NCBI GenBank assembly: GCA_016874895.1 | Contig: VGSX01000066.1 | Location: forward strand, 1 to 14,243 | Direction of reading: 5' to 3' | Origin: Deltaproteobacteria bacterium | GTDB lineage: Bacteria > Desulfobacterota > Desulfobaccia > Desulfobaccales > Desulfobaccaceae | Length of the DNA stretch: 14,243 nt | In this document: positions 1 to 8,639 of the stretch, one piece after another | Layout: the number at the start of each line of letters is the position of its first letter | Position numbering within the stretch: the stretch's first letter is position 1 | The notes under the pieces: model-generated | Told to the model about the DNA's origin: nothing | Databases searched by the model: none | The model's input: only the letters and a program-made list of their open reading frames with translations | Program-made: the position numbers and the translations under genes

Positions 1-1
1 T

Positions 2-70
2 TTGCGTCTGTTGGAGGAAATCCGCCAGAAGCCCTTGAAACTTCGAAAGCTGGACGAGTTTCTGGCGTAG
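2..70 (+). CDS. C-terminal end of a probable antitoxin (partial)
   Basis: An open frame enters from the left edge and stops at TAG 68-70, encoding 22 visible residues that are charged and leucine-rich (it ends KLDEFLA). The stop lies only 10 bp before the GTG start of the RelE/ParE-type toxin on the same strand, which is the usual antitoxin-toxin order and spacing. The antitoxin role is inferred from position alone; too little sequence is visible to name a family (Phd/YefM, RHH or other). Confidence 0.5.
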   Translation: MRLLEEIRQKPLKLRKLDEFLA

Positions 71-80
71 TATCACGAGG

Positions 81-332
81 GTGTATGAGATTTACCTGGA
101 ACGGCGGGCCGAGCGGGATATACGAAAATTGCCCCGTGAACTCGGCGGCCGTATTATCCAGGAAATCATGAACCTGGCTCAAAACCCCCGGCCTACGCAA
201 GCACGCAAGATTACCAGATCGCTCAATGATTGGCGCTTGCGGGTGGGGGATCACAGAGTTCTCTATGAAATCAATGATAAAGATAAAATTATCACTATCT
301 TGAAAATAAGACATCGGCGGGAAGCATATTAA
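81..332 (+). CDS. RelE/ParE-family toxin of a type II toxin-antitoxin pair
   Basis: This 83-residue protein has the size and layout of RelE/ParE toxins: an N-terminal strand (YEIYLERRAERDIRKLP), a helical pair, then the basic strand region WRLRVGDHRVLYEI and the closing strand IITILKIRHRREAY. The arginines in the WRLRVGDHR segment and the terminal HRREAY correspond to the positions that bind or cleave ribosome-bound mRNA in RelE enzymes. If it is a true RelE it is an mRNA interferase; ParE-like gyrase poisoning cannot be excluded from sequence alone. The start is GTG at 81, with GAGG immediately before it (tight spacing); no ATG is available in frame. It follows the putative antitoxin by 10 bp and is presumably co-transcribed and repressed by the pair. 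Confidence 0.85.
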   Translation: MYEIYLERRAERDIRKLPRELGGRIIQEIMNLAQNPRPTQARKITRSLNDWRLRVGDHRVLYEINDKDKIITILKIRHRREAY

Positions 333-345
333 ATAATTTAAACAG

Positions 346-381
346 AGACGATTACCTGCAATAGGTGATTAGATAACGTCT
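346..381 (+). other. Small stem-loop in the leader of the YchF-like gene
   Basis: The arms 351-357 (ATTACCT) and 363-369 (AGGTGAT) pair over 7 bp with one G-U and a 5-nt loop. AGACG at 346-350 pairs with CGTCT at 377-381 around it. The fold lies just before the GAGAGG ribosome-binding site at 385-390 of the next gene. It could be a weak terminator for the toxin gene or a leader structure; there is no T-tract. Confidence 0.3.
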
Positions 382-399
382 AGCGAGAGGTTAAAGTCA

Positions 400-1089
400 A
401 TGAAAGTAGGCAGCATCGGACTTGACCTGCCCGAGGGCAAGGTCAAGTACCATGACGACAGGTTTCTGGAACTGGTGAAAAAATGCGAACCCCTGAAGAT
501 TACCCCCTTTTACCTGGAGATTATCCGGGATGACCTGGTCCATGCCGACGCCTTGGTGGTGGCCGCGGACAAGATTCTGGATCTGTTGATTTATGACCTG
601 GAAAAGCTGGAAACCCGGCGGGACCGGACCGATGATGCGGCGGAAAAAGCCTTGCTGGGCCGCTGCCTGGAGATGCTGGAGGCCGAGGAACCCCTCTGCG
701 ACGGCCAATTTTCGCCGGCGGAACAGGCATTGCTAAAAGCCCTGGCCCCCCTCAGCCTGAAGCCCACTTTGGTGGTTGCCGAATCTCTGGAACTCGACGA
801 TATCCTCACCCGGGTGCTGGAAAAAGCGGGCCTGGTCTTTTTCTATACCGTGGGCAAGAAGGAGGTCCATGCCTGGCCCACGCCCCGGCACGCCGACATC
901 GTCACCTGCGCCGGCAAGATTCACACCGACCTGGCCCGGGGCTTCATCAAGGCCGACATCGTCCGCTATGAGGATTTCCTGAACGTCTTTAATATGCAGG
1001 AAGCCCGGTCTAAAAAGCTGGTGCGCCTGGTGGACCGGGATTATCATATCGAAGACGGGGATATCGTGGAAATCCGGTTTAATGTTTAA
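400..1089 (+). CDS. YchF/OLA1-like protein lacking the GTPase P-loop (DUF933/TGS domain)
   Basis: The 229-residue product matches the C-terminal half of YchF/OLA1 ATPases. Residues about 146-229 form the TGS-like DUF933 domain, with the family signatures FYTVGKKEVHAW, IHTDLARGFIKADIV and a DGDIVEIRFNV ending. Upstream, LLIYDLEKLETRRDR (about 62-76) resembles the YchF segment LxLADLETxEKRxER, and KPTLVVAES resembles the KPVLYVANV strand. The N-terminus (MKVGSIGLDLPEGKVKYHD) keeps no GxPNVGKS P-loop, and at 229 residues the protein is well short of the roughly 360 usual for YchF. It probably cannot bind nucleotide in the usual way. It starts at ATG 400 after GAGAGG at 385-390. Function unknown; an RNA- or ribosome-associated role through the TGS domain is only an inference. 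Confidence 0.8.
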   Translation: MKVGSIGLDLPEGKVKYHDDRFLELVKKCEPLKITPFYLEIIRDDLVHADALVVAADKILDLLIYDLEKLETRRDRTDDAAEKALLGRCLEMLEAEEPLCDGQFSPAEQALLKALAPLSLKPTLVVAESLELDDILTRVLEKAGLVFFYTVGKKEVHAWPTPRHADIVTCAGKIHTDLARGFIKADIVRYEDFLNVFNMQEARSKKLVRLVDRDYHIEDGDIVEIRFNV

Positions 1090-1124
1090 GCGGCCGAGCC
1101 TCGGCAGGAAAAGATACCAAGGAA

Positions 1125-1442
1125 ATGATTCCCACCTCGAAAATCCACCAAGCTGCCACCCTCCTGAAAAATGCGGCCCGGCCGAGCCGCATCATCCTGT
1201 TCGGTTCGTACGGCCGCGGCAGCCCGCATAAAGACAGTGATCTGGATTTTTTGGTGGTTCTACCGGAGGTAAAGGATCGCAGGGGGGAAATGGTGCGTTT
1301 GCACCGGGTTTTGCGCCCTTTACGGATCCCTGTGGATGTCCTGGTGGTAAGTGAAGACGTTTTTCGGGAATGGTCCGGAACTCCCGGGAATGTATTTTTT
1401 GAGGCTGCCCAAGAGGGACAAGTGCTCTATGAAGCAGCTTGA
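1125..1442 (+). CDS. MNT-type nucleotidyltransferase (MntA-like)
   Basis: This 105-residue protein carries the minimal nucleotidyltransferase signature: G27-S28 in LFGSYGRGS, the D39-x-D41 pair in SDLDFLVV, and a third acidic residue D71 in IPVDVLVVS. All three metal-binding carboxylates are therefore present. Proteins of this family usually pair with a HEPN toxin; some neutralise it by transferring AMP to the HEPN protein. Its TGA stop (1440-1442) overlaps a short frame beginning ATG 1429 that looks like a broken HEPN partner. The start at ATG 1125 has an AAGGA only 1 nt upstream, so initiation may be weak. Confidence 0.8.
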   Translation: MIPTSKIHQAATLLKNAARPSRIILFGSYGRGSPHKDSDLDFLVVLPEVKDRRGEMVRLHRVLRPLRIPVDVLVVSEDVFREWSGTPGNVFFEAAQEGQVLYEAA

Positions 1443-1606
1443 ACAGGCCCGGCTCTACGTCCATGAACAGGTTGGAAAGCCTCTTCCGTTATTTCTCAGC
1501 CAACAATTTGCCTGCTTGGAGAGAGATTATTAGTGTAGTAAAGTTTCGCATCTCGGGTTTGCATACAGATGAGGCCGAGCTCATCCAGAATAGGTTAGGA
1601 TATCTC
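1429..1606 (+). pseudogene. Possible decayed HEPN partner of the MNT gene
   Basis: A frame starting at ATG 1429 overlaps the MNT stop and begins MKQLEQARLYVHEQ, like the first helix of HEPN proteins, but stops at 1533 after 34 residues. A second frame (1439-1633) contains PAWREIISVVKFRISGLHTDE, reminiscent of the PWREIIGxRNxxxHxY segment of HepT-like HEPN proteins but without the R-x4-6-H active-site motif. Together they suggest a frameshifted, truncated HEPN gene that ends where the C-run/G-run palindrome begins. The similarity is weak and could be chance. Confidence 0.35.
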
Positions 1607-1702
1607 AAAATCCCCCCTAAATCCCCCTTTTAGAAAAGGGGGACTTTTTAAGGAATATCCTTTAGTTCCCCCCTTTTTTAATGGGGGGTCAGGGGGGATT
1701 TT
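1607..1702. repeat. MITE-like palindromic element with C-run/G-run arms
   Basis: The ends are a perfect 12-bp inverted repeat: AAAATCCCCCCT at 1607-1618 and its complement at 1691-1702. The inner parts (C5TTTT...AAAAGGGGG, then GTTCCCCCCTTTTTTAATGGGGGG) continue the imperfect palindrome, giving a 96-bp unit able to form a long cruciform or RNA hairpin. It contains no ORF. Short palindromes of this TCCCCCC/GGGGGGA type are scattered through many bacterial genomes. It sits at the end of the broken HEPN-like frame, so insertion there is plausible. It could also terminate transcription in either direction. Confidence 0.75.
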
Positions 1703-1817
1703 AGATTTAATTTCCTCTGAAGAGTTCCATTGCTTCCTGCTTTCCTGACTTTAGGAGTTGCACAACGTGAAAATCTATTAATTGCTCGCAGTAATAGTTC
1801 TTTACGAGGAATACAGT

Positions 1818-2087
1818 ATGGATGAAACCTACCTGCGCAAATGGCACCGGCGTATGGGCATTATCCTGGCCCTGTTGGTTTTTTTGCAGGCCGGGAGCGG
1901 CGTGGTGCTCAATTCCCAGACGCTGCTGAGCTTCCCGGAACTGGCCGTTTGGGCCAATATCCTGCACCGGGGCGGTGGCGAGTTCGGGACGCTCTACCGG
2001 ACCCTGCTGGGTCTGGCTCTGATGGGGATGGCCGTTTCCGGCAGCCTGATTTTTTCTAAGACGTGGCAGAGAACCAAAAAATTTTAA
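1818..2087 (+). CDS. Small two-helix membrane protein resembling PepSY-associated TM proteins
   Basis: This 89-residue protein starts at ATG 1818, chosen because GAGGA at 1806-1810 sits 7 nt upstream; an earlier in-frame ATG at 1782 has no such site. LRKWHRRMGIILALLVFLQ (about 6-24) resembles the first helix of PepSY-TM proteins, which begin with a (K/R)WHRWxG motif and are otherwise much longer. A hydrophobic segment runs from about 12 to 31 and a second from about 64 to 81, and the protein ends in a basic tail (KTWQRTKKF). There is no PepSY domain, so it is either a minimal family member or a fragment. The pRiA4b ORF-3-like gene starts 9 bp downstream, so the two may be co-transcribed. Function unknown. 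Confidence 0.65.
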   Translation: MDETYLRKWHRRMGIILALLVFLQAGSGVVLNSQTLLSFPELAVWANILHRGGGEFGTLYRTLLGLALMGMAVSGSLIFSKTWQRTKKF

Positions 2088-2096
2088 GGGAACGCG

Positions 2097-2690
2097 ATGA
2101 AATCAAGAAAACTAAAGGACAAGGGTGATAAGTCGGCAGCCCCCAAGATTTATCATCTTAAAATCGCTCTCAACGGCAGTGAGCCCCCTATTTGGCGTTT
2201 AGTAGCCGTAAAAGGCAATGTTTCCCTGGACAAACTCCACAGAATCATTCAGTGCGCTATGGGGTGGGAAAATTATCATTTGCATGAATTCATCATTAAA
2301 GGCGAGAGAATTGGGACGGTCGACCTGGACTTTGACTCTGATCCCGATGTCGTCGATGAAAAGCAGGTCCTTTTGCAGGACGTAGTCAAGCAGGCCAGAT
2401 CGAAATTTTCCTATGTCTATGATTTCGGCGATGATTGGGAACATGAAATCGTAGTTAAGAAGATCACCCCACCGGAAGAAAATAGACACTATCCCTGTTG
2501 TCTGGCCGGAGAGCGGGCCTGCCCGCCGGAAGATTCCGGCGGCATCTGGGGCTACGAAGAATTGCTGGACATAACCAGTAATCCGGATCACCCCGATTAC
2601 GAAGAGATGCGGGAGTGGTTGGGTGAGGGTTTTGACCCCGGGGCTTTTGATCTGGCAGCCGTCAACCTGGCCTTGCAAAGGTTTAAGTAG
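2097..2690 (+). CDS. Plasmid pRiA4b ORF-3-like family protein
   Basis: The 197-residue product has the marks of the pRiA4b ORF-3 family: YHLKIALNGSEPPIWR near residue 20, a segment LHRIIQCAMGWENYHLHEF, the YVYDFGDDWEHEI core, then CLAGERACPPEDSGGIWGYEEL and a C-terminal FDPGAFDLAAVN. The family is widespread on plasmids, mobile islands and chromosomes, and its biochemical role is not established. The start at ATG 2097 is preceded by AAGGGA at 2086-2091. It follows the small membrane gene by 9 bp and precedes an MNT-HEPN pair by 20 bp, which fits an accessory, horizontally mobile neighbourhood. The length is normal and the frame appears intact. Confidence 0.9.
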   Translation: MKSRKLKDKGDKSAAPKIYHLKIALNGSEPPIWRLVAVKGNVSLDKLHRIIQCAMGWENYHLHEFIIKGERIGTVDLDFDSDPDVVDEKQVLLQDVVKQARSKFSYVYDFGDDWEHEIVVKKITPPEENRHYPCCLAGERACPPEDSGGIWGYEELLDITSNPDHPDYEEMREWLGEGFDPGAFDLAAVNLALQRFK

Positions 2691-2710
2691 GTATAATCTT
2701 TCGGAAAAAA

Positions 2711-3031
2711 ATGGATAAACTTACCCGTGCCATTATCCAAGAATTTAAACAGGCGGTTGCACAGTTATATGGCGACCGATTACAAAAGTTAATATGCTAT
2801 GGCTCTCAGGCCAGGAGAGAGGCAACGCCGGATTCAGATATTGATCTGGTTCTGGTTCTTGCTGGAACGGTACGGCCTTCCCAAGAAATCGATCGGTTGC
2901 TGGATATCTTGACGGATTTTAATTTACGTTACGGGGTGTTAATTTCTCTCTTGCCCATTGCCCAAGAAACCTGGCTCACTGCTGCAGGTCCCTTTTGGAG
3001 AAATCTAAAATATGAGGGGGTGGAACTCTGA
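2711..3031 (+). CDS. MNT-type nucleotidyltransferase of a MNT-HEPN toxin-antitoxin pair
   Basis: This 106-residue minimal nucleotidyltransferase has the motif YGSQARREATPDSDIDLVLV: G31-S32 and the metal-binding pair D43-x-D45. The position where a third carboxylate often sits reads GVLISLLP, so that residue is missing, as in several small MNT proteins paired with HEPN partners. Its TGA stop (3029-3031) overlaps the probable CTG start of the HEPN gene by 2 nt, a typical translationally coupled pair. In such pairs the MNT protein acts as antitoxin, in characterised cases by AMPylating the HEPN toxin; whether this one still can is unknown. No strong Shine-Dalgarno is seen before ATG 2711. Confidence 0.85.
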   Translation: MDKLTRAIIQEFKQAVAQLYGDRLQKLICYGSQARREATPDSDIDLVLVLAGTVRPSQEIDRLLDILTDFNLRYGVLISLLPIAQETWLTAAGPFWRNLKYEGVEL

Positions 3032-3408
3032 AAGAACCAACCGGTCTCCTCAAGAAGGCGCAACGGTTTTTAGCTTCGGCCGAACTTCTCATAGACTCCG
3101 GTGATCTTGATTCCGCCGTTTCCCGAACCTATTACGCCCTTTTCTTCATGGCGGAAGCCCTGCTGGAGGCCAAGGGCTTTTCTTTCTCCAGCCACAAAGC
3201 GGTGATTTCCGCCTTCGGGCAACATTTTGCCAAAACCGGGGAACTTCCCTCCGATTTCCACAGATTGCTGATTAGCGGCTTTGAAAAGAGACAGATGGGG
3301 GATTACCTGGCCGAGACATTTTTTACTATTGCAGAAGTTTCGGAAATGTTAGAAAAATCCAAGCAGTTTTTGATGCTTGCCTTAGACCGGTTAGCCCATC
3401 ATTTTTAG
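3028..3408 (+). CDS. HEPN-domain protein, probable toxin partner of the MNT gene
   Basis: The frame is open from the MNT stop to TAG 3406-3408. The first in-frame ATG (3148) would start inside the domain and lose helix 1 and the conserved SRTYYALFF motif. A CTG at 3028, with AGGGGG at 3015-3020 seven bases upstream, gives 126 residues with a proper first helix (LLKKAQRFLASAELLI), so I take CTG as the start. HEPN proteins are four-helix bundles, many of them RNases. The usual R-x4-6-H is altered here: R33 is followed by TYYALFF with no histidine, so nuclease activity is uncertain. The gene overlaps its MNT partner and is presumably made in fixed ratio with it. Confidence 0.8.
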   Translation: MKEPTGLLKKAQRFLASAELLIDSGDLDSAVSRTYYALFFMAEALLEAKGFSFSSHKAVISAFGQHFAKTGELPSDFHRLLISGFEKRQMGDYLAETFFTIAEVSEMLEKSKQFLMLALDRLAHHF

Positions 3409-3470
3409 GGTTGAAGAATACCGGTTAGAACCCAAAGTAAGCTTACCGATACGAAATCCAAACTAAAACT

Positions 3471-6731
<3,261 letters not shown>

Positions 6732-6755
6732 ACTCAATGCTGTTTAGTTAAGCAA

Positions 6756-6811
6756 GGTGGAACAGGCTTCCAGCCTGTTCATAGGCGCACAGGCTGGAAG
6801 CCTGTGCCACC
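6756..6811. repeat. Near-perfect 23-bp inverted repeat downstream of carB
   Basis: The arms 6756-6778 and 6789-6811 are complementary at 22 of 23 positions, separated by 10 bp. Each arm also contains its own small palindrome (ACAGGCT TCC AGCCTGT), so two arrangements are possible: one long hairpin or two short ones. The sequence (GGTGG-ACAGGCTTCCAGCCTGT) resembles dispersed palindromic elements seen in many bacteria. It has no T-tract, so it is a poor intrinsic terminator, but it could stabilise the carB mRNA 3' end. Confidence 0.8.
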
Positions 6812-6909
6812 AATAATCTTGCTTTTAGCTTAAGTGAACAGTATTGCACCTAAACTTATTCAGCCTGGCGATCCGCCTGCTAACTTAATAGCGACCGTGT
6901 TCTTTTGCC

Positions 6910-6942
6910 GAAAACCGGCAAGACAGGAACAGAAAAGCCGGT
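6910..6942 (-). terminator. Weak terminator-like hairpin after the antiporter gene
   Basis: Read on the minus strand, ACCGGC pairs with GCCGGT across a 17-nt loop and is followed by four T residues. It lies 12 bp beyond the antiporter TGA. The stem is short and the T run brief, so termination is only plausible. Confidence 0.3.
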
Positions 6943-6953
6943 CAGCGGCGACC

Positions 6954-8249
6954 TCACTTGGGTCGCGGCCGGCCGGAAGAGAGGCGCGCGGTGGCCAAAG
7001 CAACGGGCGTCGCAACCTCACCCGGACGGTCAAAATTTATGCCTCCCCATTCTGCCGCAACCAGCACGCGGCGCCGCACGAGAAGATAGCAGGAAACGAG
7101 AAGATACAGCATGACAAAGCTCAGGTGCATCCCGGTATACCCCGCGGATTGCCACGGTATTCCCAGCAGGGAGGCAAAATAGCCGAAAGGGATGAACTGG
7201 CCGATAAATAAAATAAAAAGCAGCAGGGCGCCCCTGATGTCCAGGCGCAGACTCAGGAGCAGGACAACCGCCAGTAAAGATTGGGCCGCAGTAAGCAGAA
7301 TTTCGTTCAACTGAAAGCTGCCCATGGGTATGGGGCTTGCGAAGGAGCCGCTGGAGATGCCGTAAACGCCGGGAATCATCCCCACCAAGAGGGTCCACTG
7401 GTTCAGCTTGGCGGAGATGAGGCTCCCCAGGGCTATCCCGGCCTGGCCCCGTAAGGCAAACATGGCGGCCACGGTGAATTCAGGCGCCTCCGAGGCGATG
7501 GGTGCCAACCACTGGATGAGCAGGAATTCGTTGATGCCCAAGACTTTGCCGGTGGCCACCAGGGACTCGCTGAAGGGTTCGGCATTGGACAGGATCACTC
7601 CCGCGGCGAACAAGAACAGTATCGCGGTGGCCGTCCGTCGTTTCCTCTGCGACAATCGACCCAGCAACTCCGCCGGGCCGTCAAGCTCACACTCGACGCA
7701 GGGGCGGCGGCTGGCCAAGACGATGTACCAGGCGAAGAGCCCCACGAAGACGAGGCCATCATACCAGGCCAGGCTGCCTTTAAAAGGGATAAAAAAGGCA
7801 TAGAGGGTGGCCGCCCCGAGGAAAATAACTTCAGTCCGCCTATCCCTCTCAAGATCCACCGGGCGCCTGGTTTTCAGCCAGAAGATACCCACCACCATGG
7901 CCCAGGCAATCCCGATGATCAGACGGTTAGCCCCGGTCATATTGGCGATGGCGTATTTGGCATACTCCCCTTCGGGATTCTGGCCGGCCTGCCAGGTGAA
8001 GTACATATCCACGGCATATTCCGGCAGAACGGCGATGAAAGCCACCACCGCCAGGGCCAGCGCCTGGGAGATGTCCTTCTGGGCGGTCTCGCAGGCCCAG
8101 AGCAGCAGAAAGGAAGCCCCCAGGATGGCGGCACCGGTGATAATAGCCACGGCCGGGGGATCGAGCTCCACCTGGAAAAGCCGCAACATAAAACCGGGAA
8201 ATGTGAGCAGCACCGCAATGACGATGTAACTGACGTACTTCTTGGTCAT
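6954..8249 (-). CDS. CaCA-family cation (Na+/Ca2+-type) antiporter, candidate Mn2+ exporter
   Basis: The 431-residue membrane protein has the two inverted alpha-repeats of Ca2+:cation antiporters. Alpha-1 is ALAVVAFIAVLPEYAVD (about 65-81), followed by NMTGANRLIIG. Alpha-2 is WLAPIASEAPEF (247-258), followed by GIALGSLISAKLNQWTLLVG (271-290). The acidic E77, E254 and E257 sit where the family binds cation. About ten hydrophobic segments span the chain, with a charged cytoplasmic-type loop near 126-140 and another near 180-207. The start is ATG 8249 because GAGGGGAG lies just upstream; a longer frame reaching 8339 would begin inside the riboswitch terminator. Expression appears to be under a yybP-ykoY riboswitch, so the physiological substrate is probably Mn2+ (or Ca2+), pumped out of the cell; this substrate is inferred from the regulation. 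Confidence 0.85.
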   Translation of the reverse strand: MTKKYVSYIVIAVLLTFPGFMLRLFQVELDPPAVAIITGAAILGASFLLLWACETAQKDISQALALAVVAFIAVLPEYAVDMYFTWQAGQNPEGEYAKYAIANMTGANRLIIGIAWAMVVGIFWLKTRRPVDLERDRRTEVIFLGAATLYAFFIPFKGSLAWYDGLVFVGLFAWYIVLASRRPCVECELDGPAELLGRLSQRKRRTATAILFLFAAGVILSNAEPFSESLVATGKVLGINEFLLIQWLAPIASEAPEFTVAAMFALRGQAGIALGSLISAKLNQWTLLVGMIPGVYGISSGSFASPIPMGSFQLNEILLTAAQSLLAVVLLLSLRLDIRGALLLFILFIGQFIPFGYFASLLGIPWQSAGYTGMHLSFVMLYLLVSCYLLVRRRVLVAAEWGGINFDRPGEVATPVALATARLSSGRPRPK

Positions 8250-8304
8250 AAACTCCCCTCTGTCAGAATCACAGATCCGATGTAACTTCCACTCCGGTCC
8301 GGCC

Positions 8305-8353
8305 AAAAAAAAAGCAAGACCCAGGGTACGATTTTTCACCCCAAAAGTCTCGC
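8305..8353 (-). terminator. Intrinsic terminator of the riboswitch expression platform
   Basis: On the minus strand GCGAGAC (8353-8347) pairs with GTCTTGC (8320-8314), including one G-U pair. An inner GGGT/ACCC stem continues it, and nine T residues follow (8313-8305). The 5' arm is the conserved 3' strand of the aptamer, so ligand-stabilised aptamer and terminator exclude each other. That predicts an ON switch: metal binding permits read-through into the antiporter gene. Confidence 0.8.
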
Positions 8354-8437
8354 TTATTGGCAGGAGCCAACGGCAAAGCCAAGCGCTGTTATCGGCACCG
8401 TATTGGTGACTTTGCCCTGAAAAGCTACTCCCTTTTG
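8342..8437 (-). promoter_or_regulatory. yybP-ykoY (Mn2+-sensing) riboswitch
   Basis: The minus-strand leader matches the yybP-ykoY aptamer. P1 is CAAAAG (8437-8432) with CTTTTG (8347-8342). It is followed by the conserved GGGAGTAGC, a 7-bp stem GGCAAAG (8416-8410)/CTTTGCC (8378-8372), an internal CACC/GGTG hairpin, a TTGGC-TCCT-GCCAA hairpin (8370-8357), and the conserved GCGAGAC before P1 closes. Known members bind Mn2+ and activate metal-export genes. Here the aptamer lies between a strong promoter and the antiporter gene, and its 3' strand doubles as a terminator arm. Confidence 0.9.
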
Positions 8438-8446
8438 ATCAGAATA

Positions 8447-8475
8447 ATTATGGCAGACGTTTTTAAGTGTGTCAA
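8447..8475 (-). promoter_or_regulatory. Sigma-70-type promoter of the antiporter/riboswitch transcript
   Basis: On the minus strand a perfect TTGACA (8475-8470) is followed by a 17-nt spacer and CATAAT (8452-8447). Transcription would begin near 8440, at the 5' edge of the aptamer, exactly where a riboswitch leader should start. Further upstream (8476-8639) I see no gene or other clear element. Confidence 0.75.
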
Positions 8476-8639
8476 CCGGAAAATGAATCCGCATGGCCGC
8501 ATTATGTCCAGTGGTGGCTTGAGAGAGATCTTCGGCGCACCGTGCCGTATGAACCGGGAGTGTAATTGACCCGATGACAGATCGTCTTAATAAAAACCAA
8601 TGTCCGAGGCCGGAGAGATTAGTCAAAATTTCCTAAGAG

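Noticed and set aside
2692..2697. TATAAT between the pRiA4b-like gene and the MNT gene
   Set aside because: No -35 box at proper spacing, and transcription would start only a few bases before the start codon; co-transcription with the upstream gene is as likely.
6834..7211. 125-residue plus-strand frame after carB
   Set aside because: It mostly overlaps the antiporter gene in antisense, and is polar and basic without any family signature.
8250..8339. N-terminal extension of the antiporter to 8339
   Set aside because: It would place the start inside the riboswitch terminator; ATG 8249 has a strong ribosome-binding site and a normal membrane-protein start.
8354..8626. 90-residue minus-strand frame upstream of the antiporter
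   Set aside because: It runs through the promoter and riboswitch aptamer, whose structure explains the sequence better.
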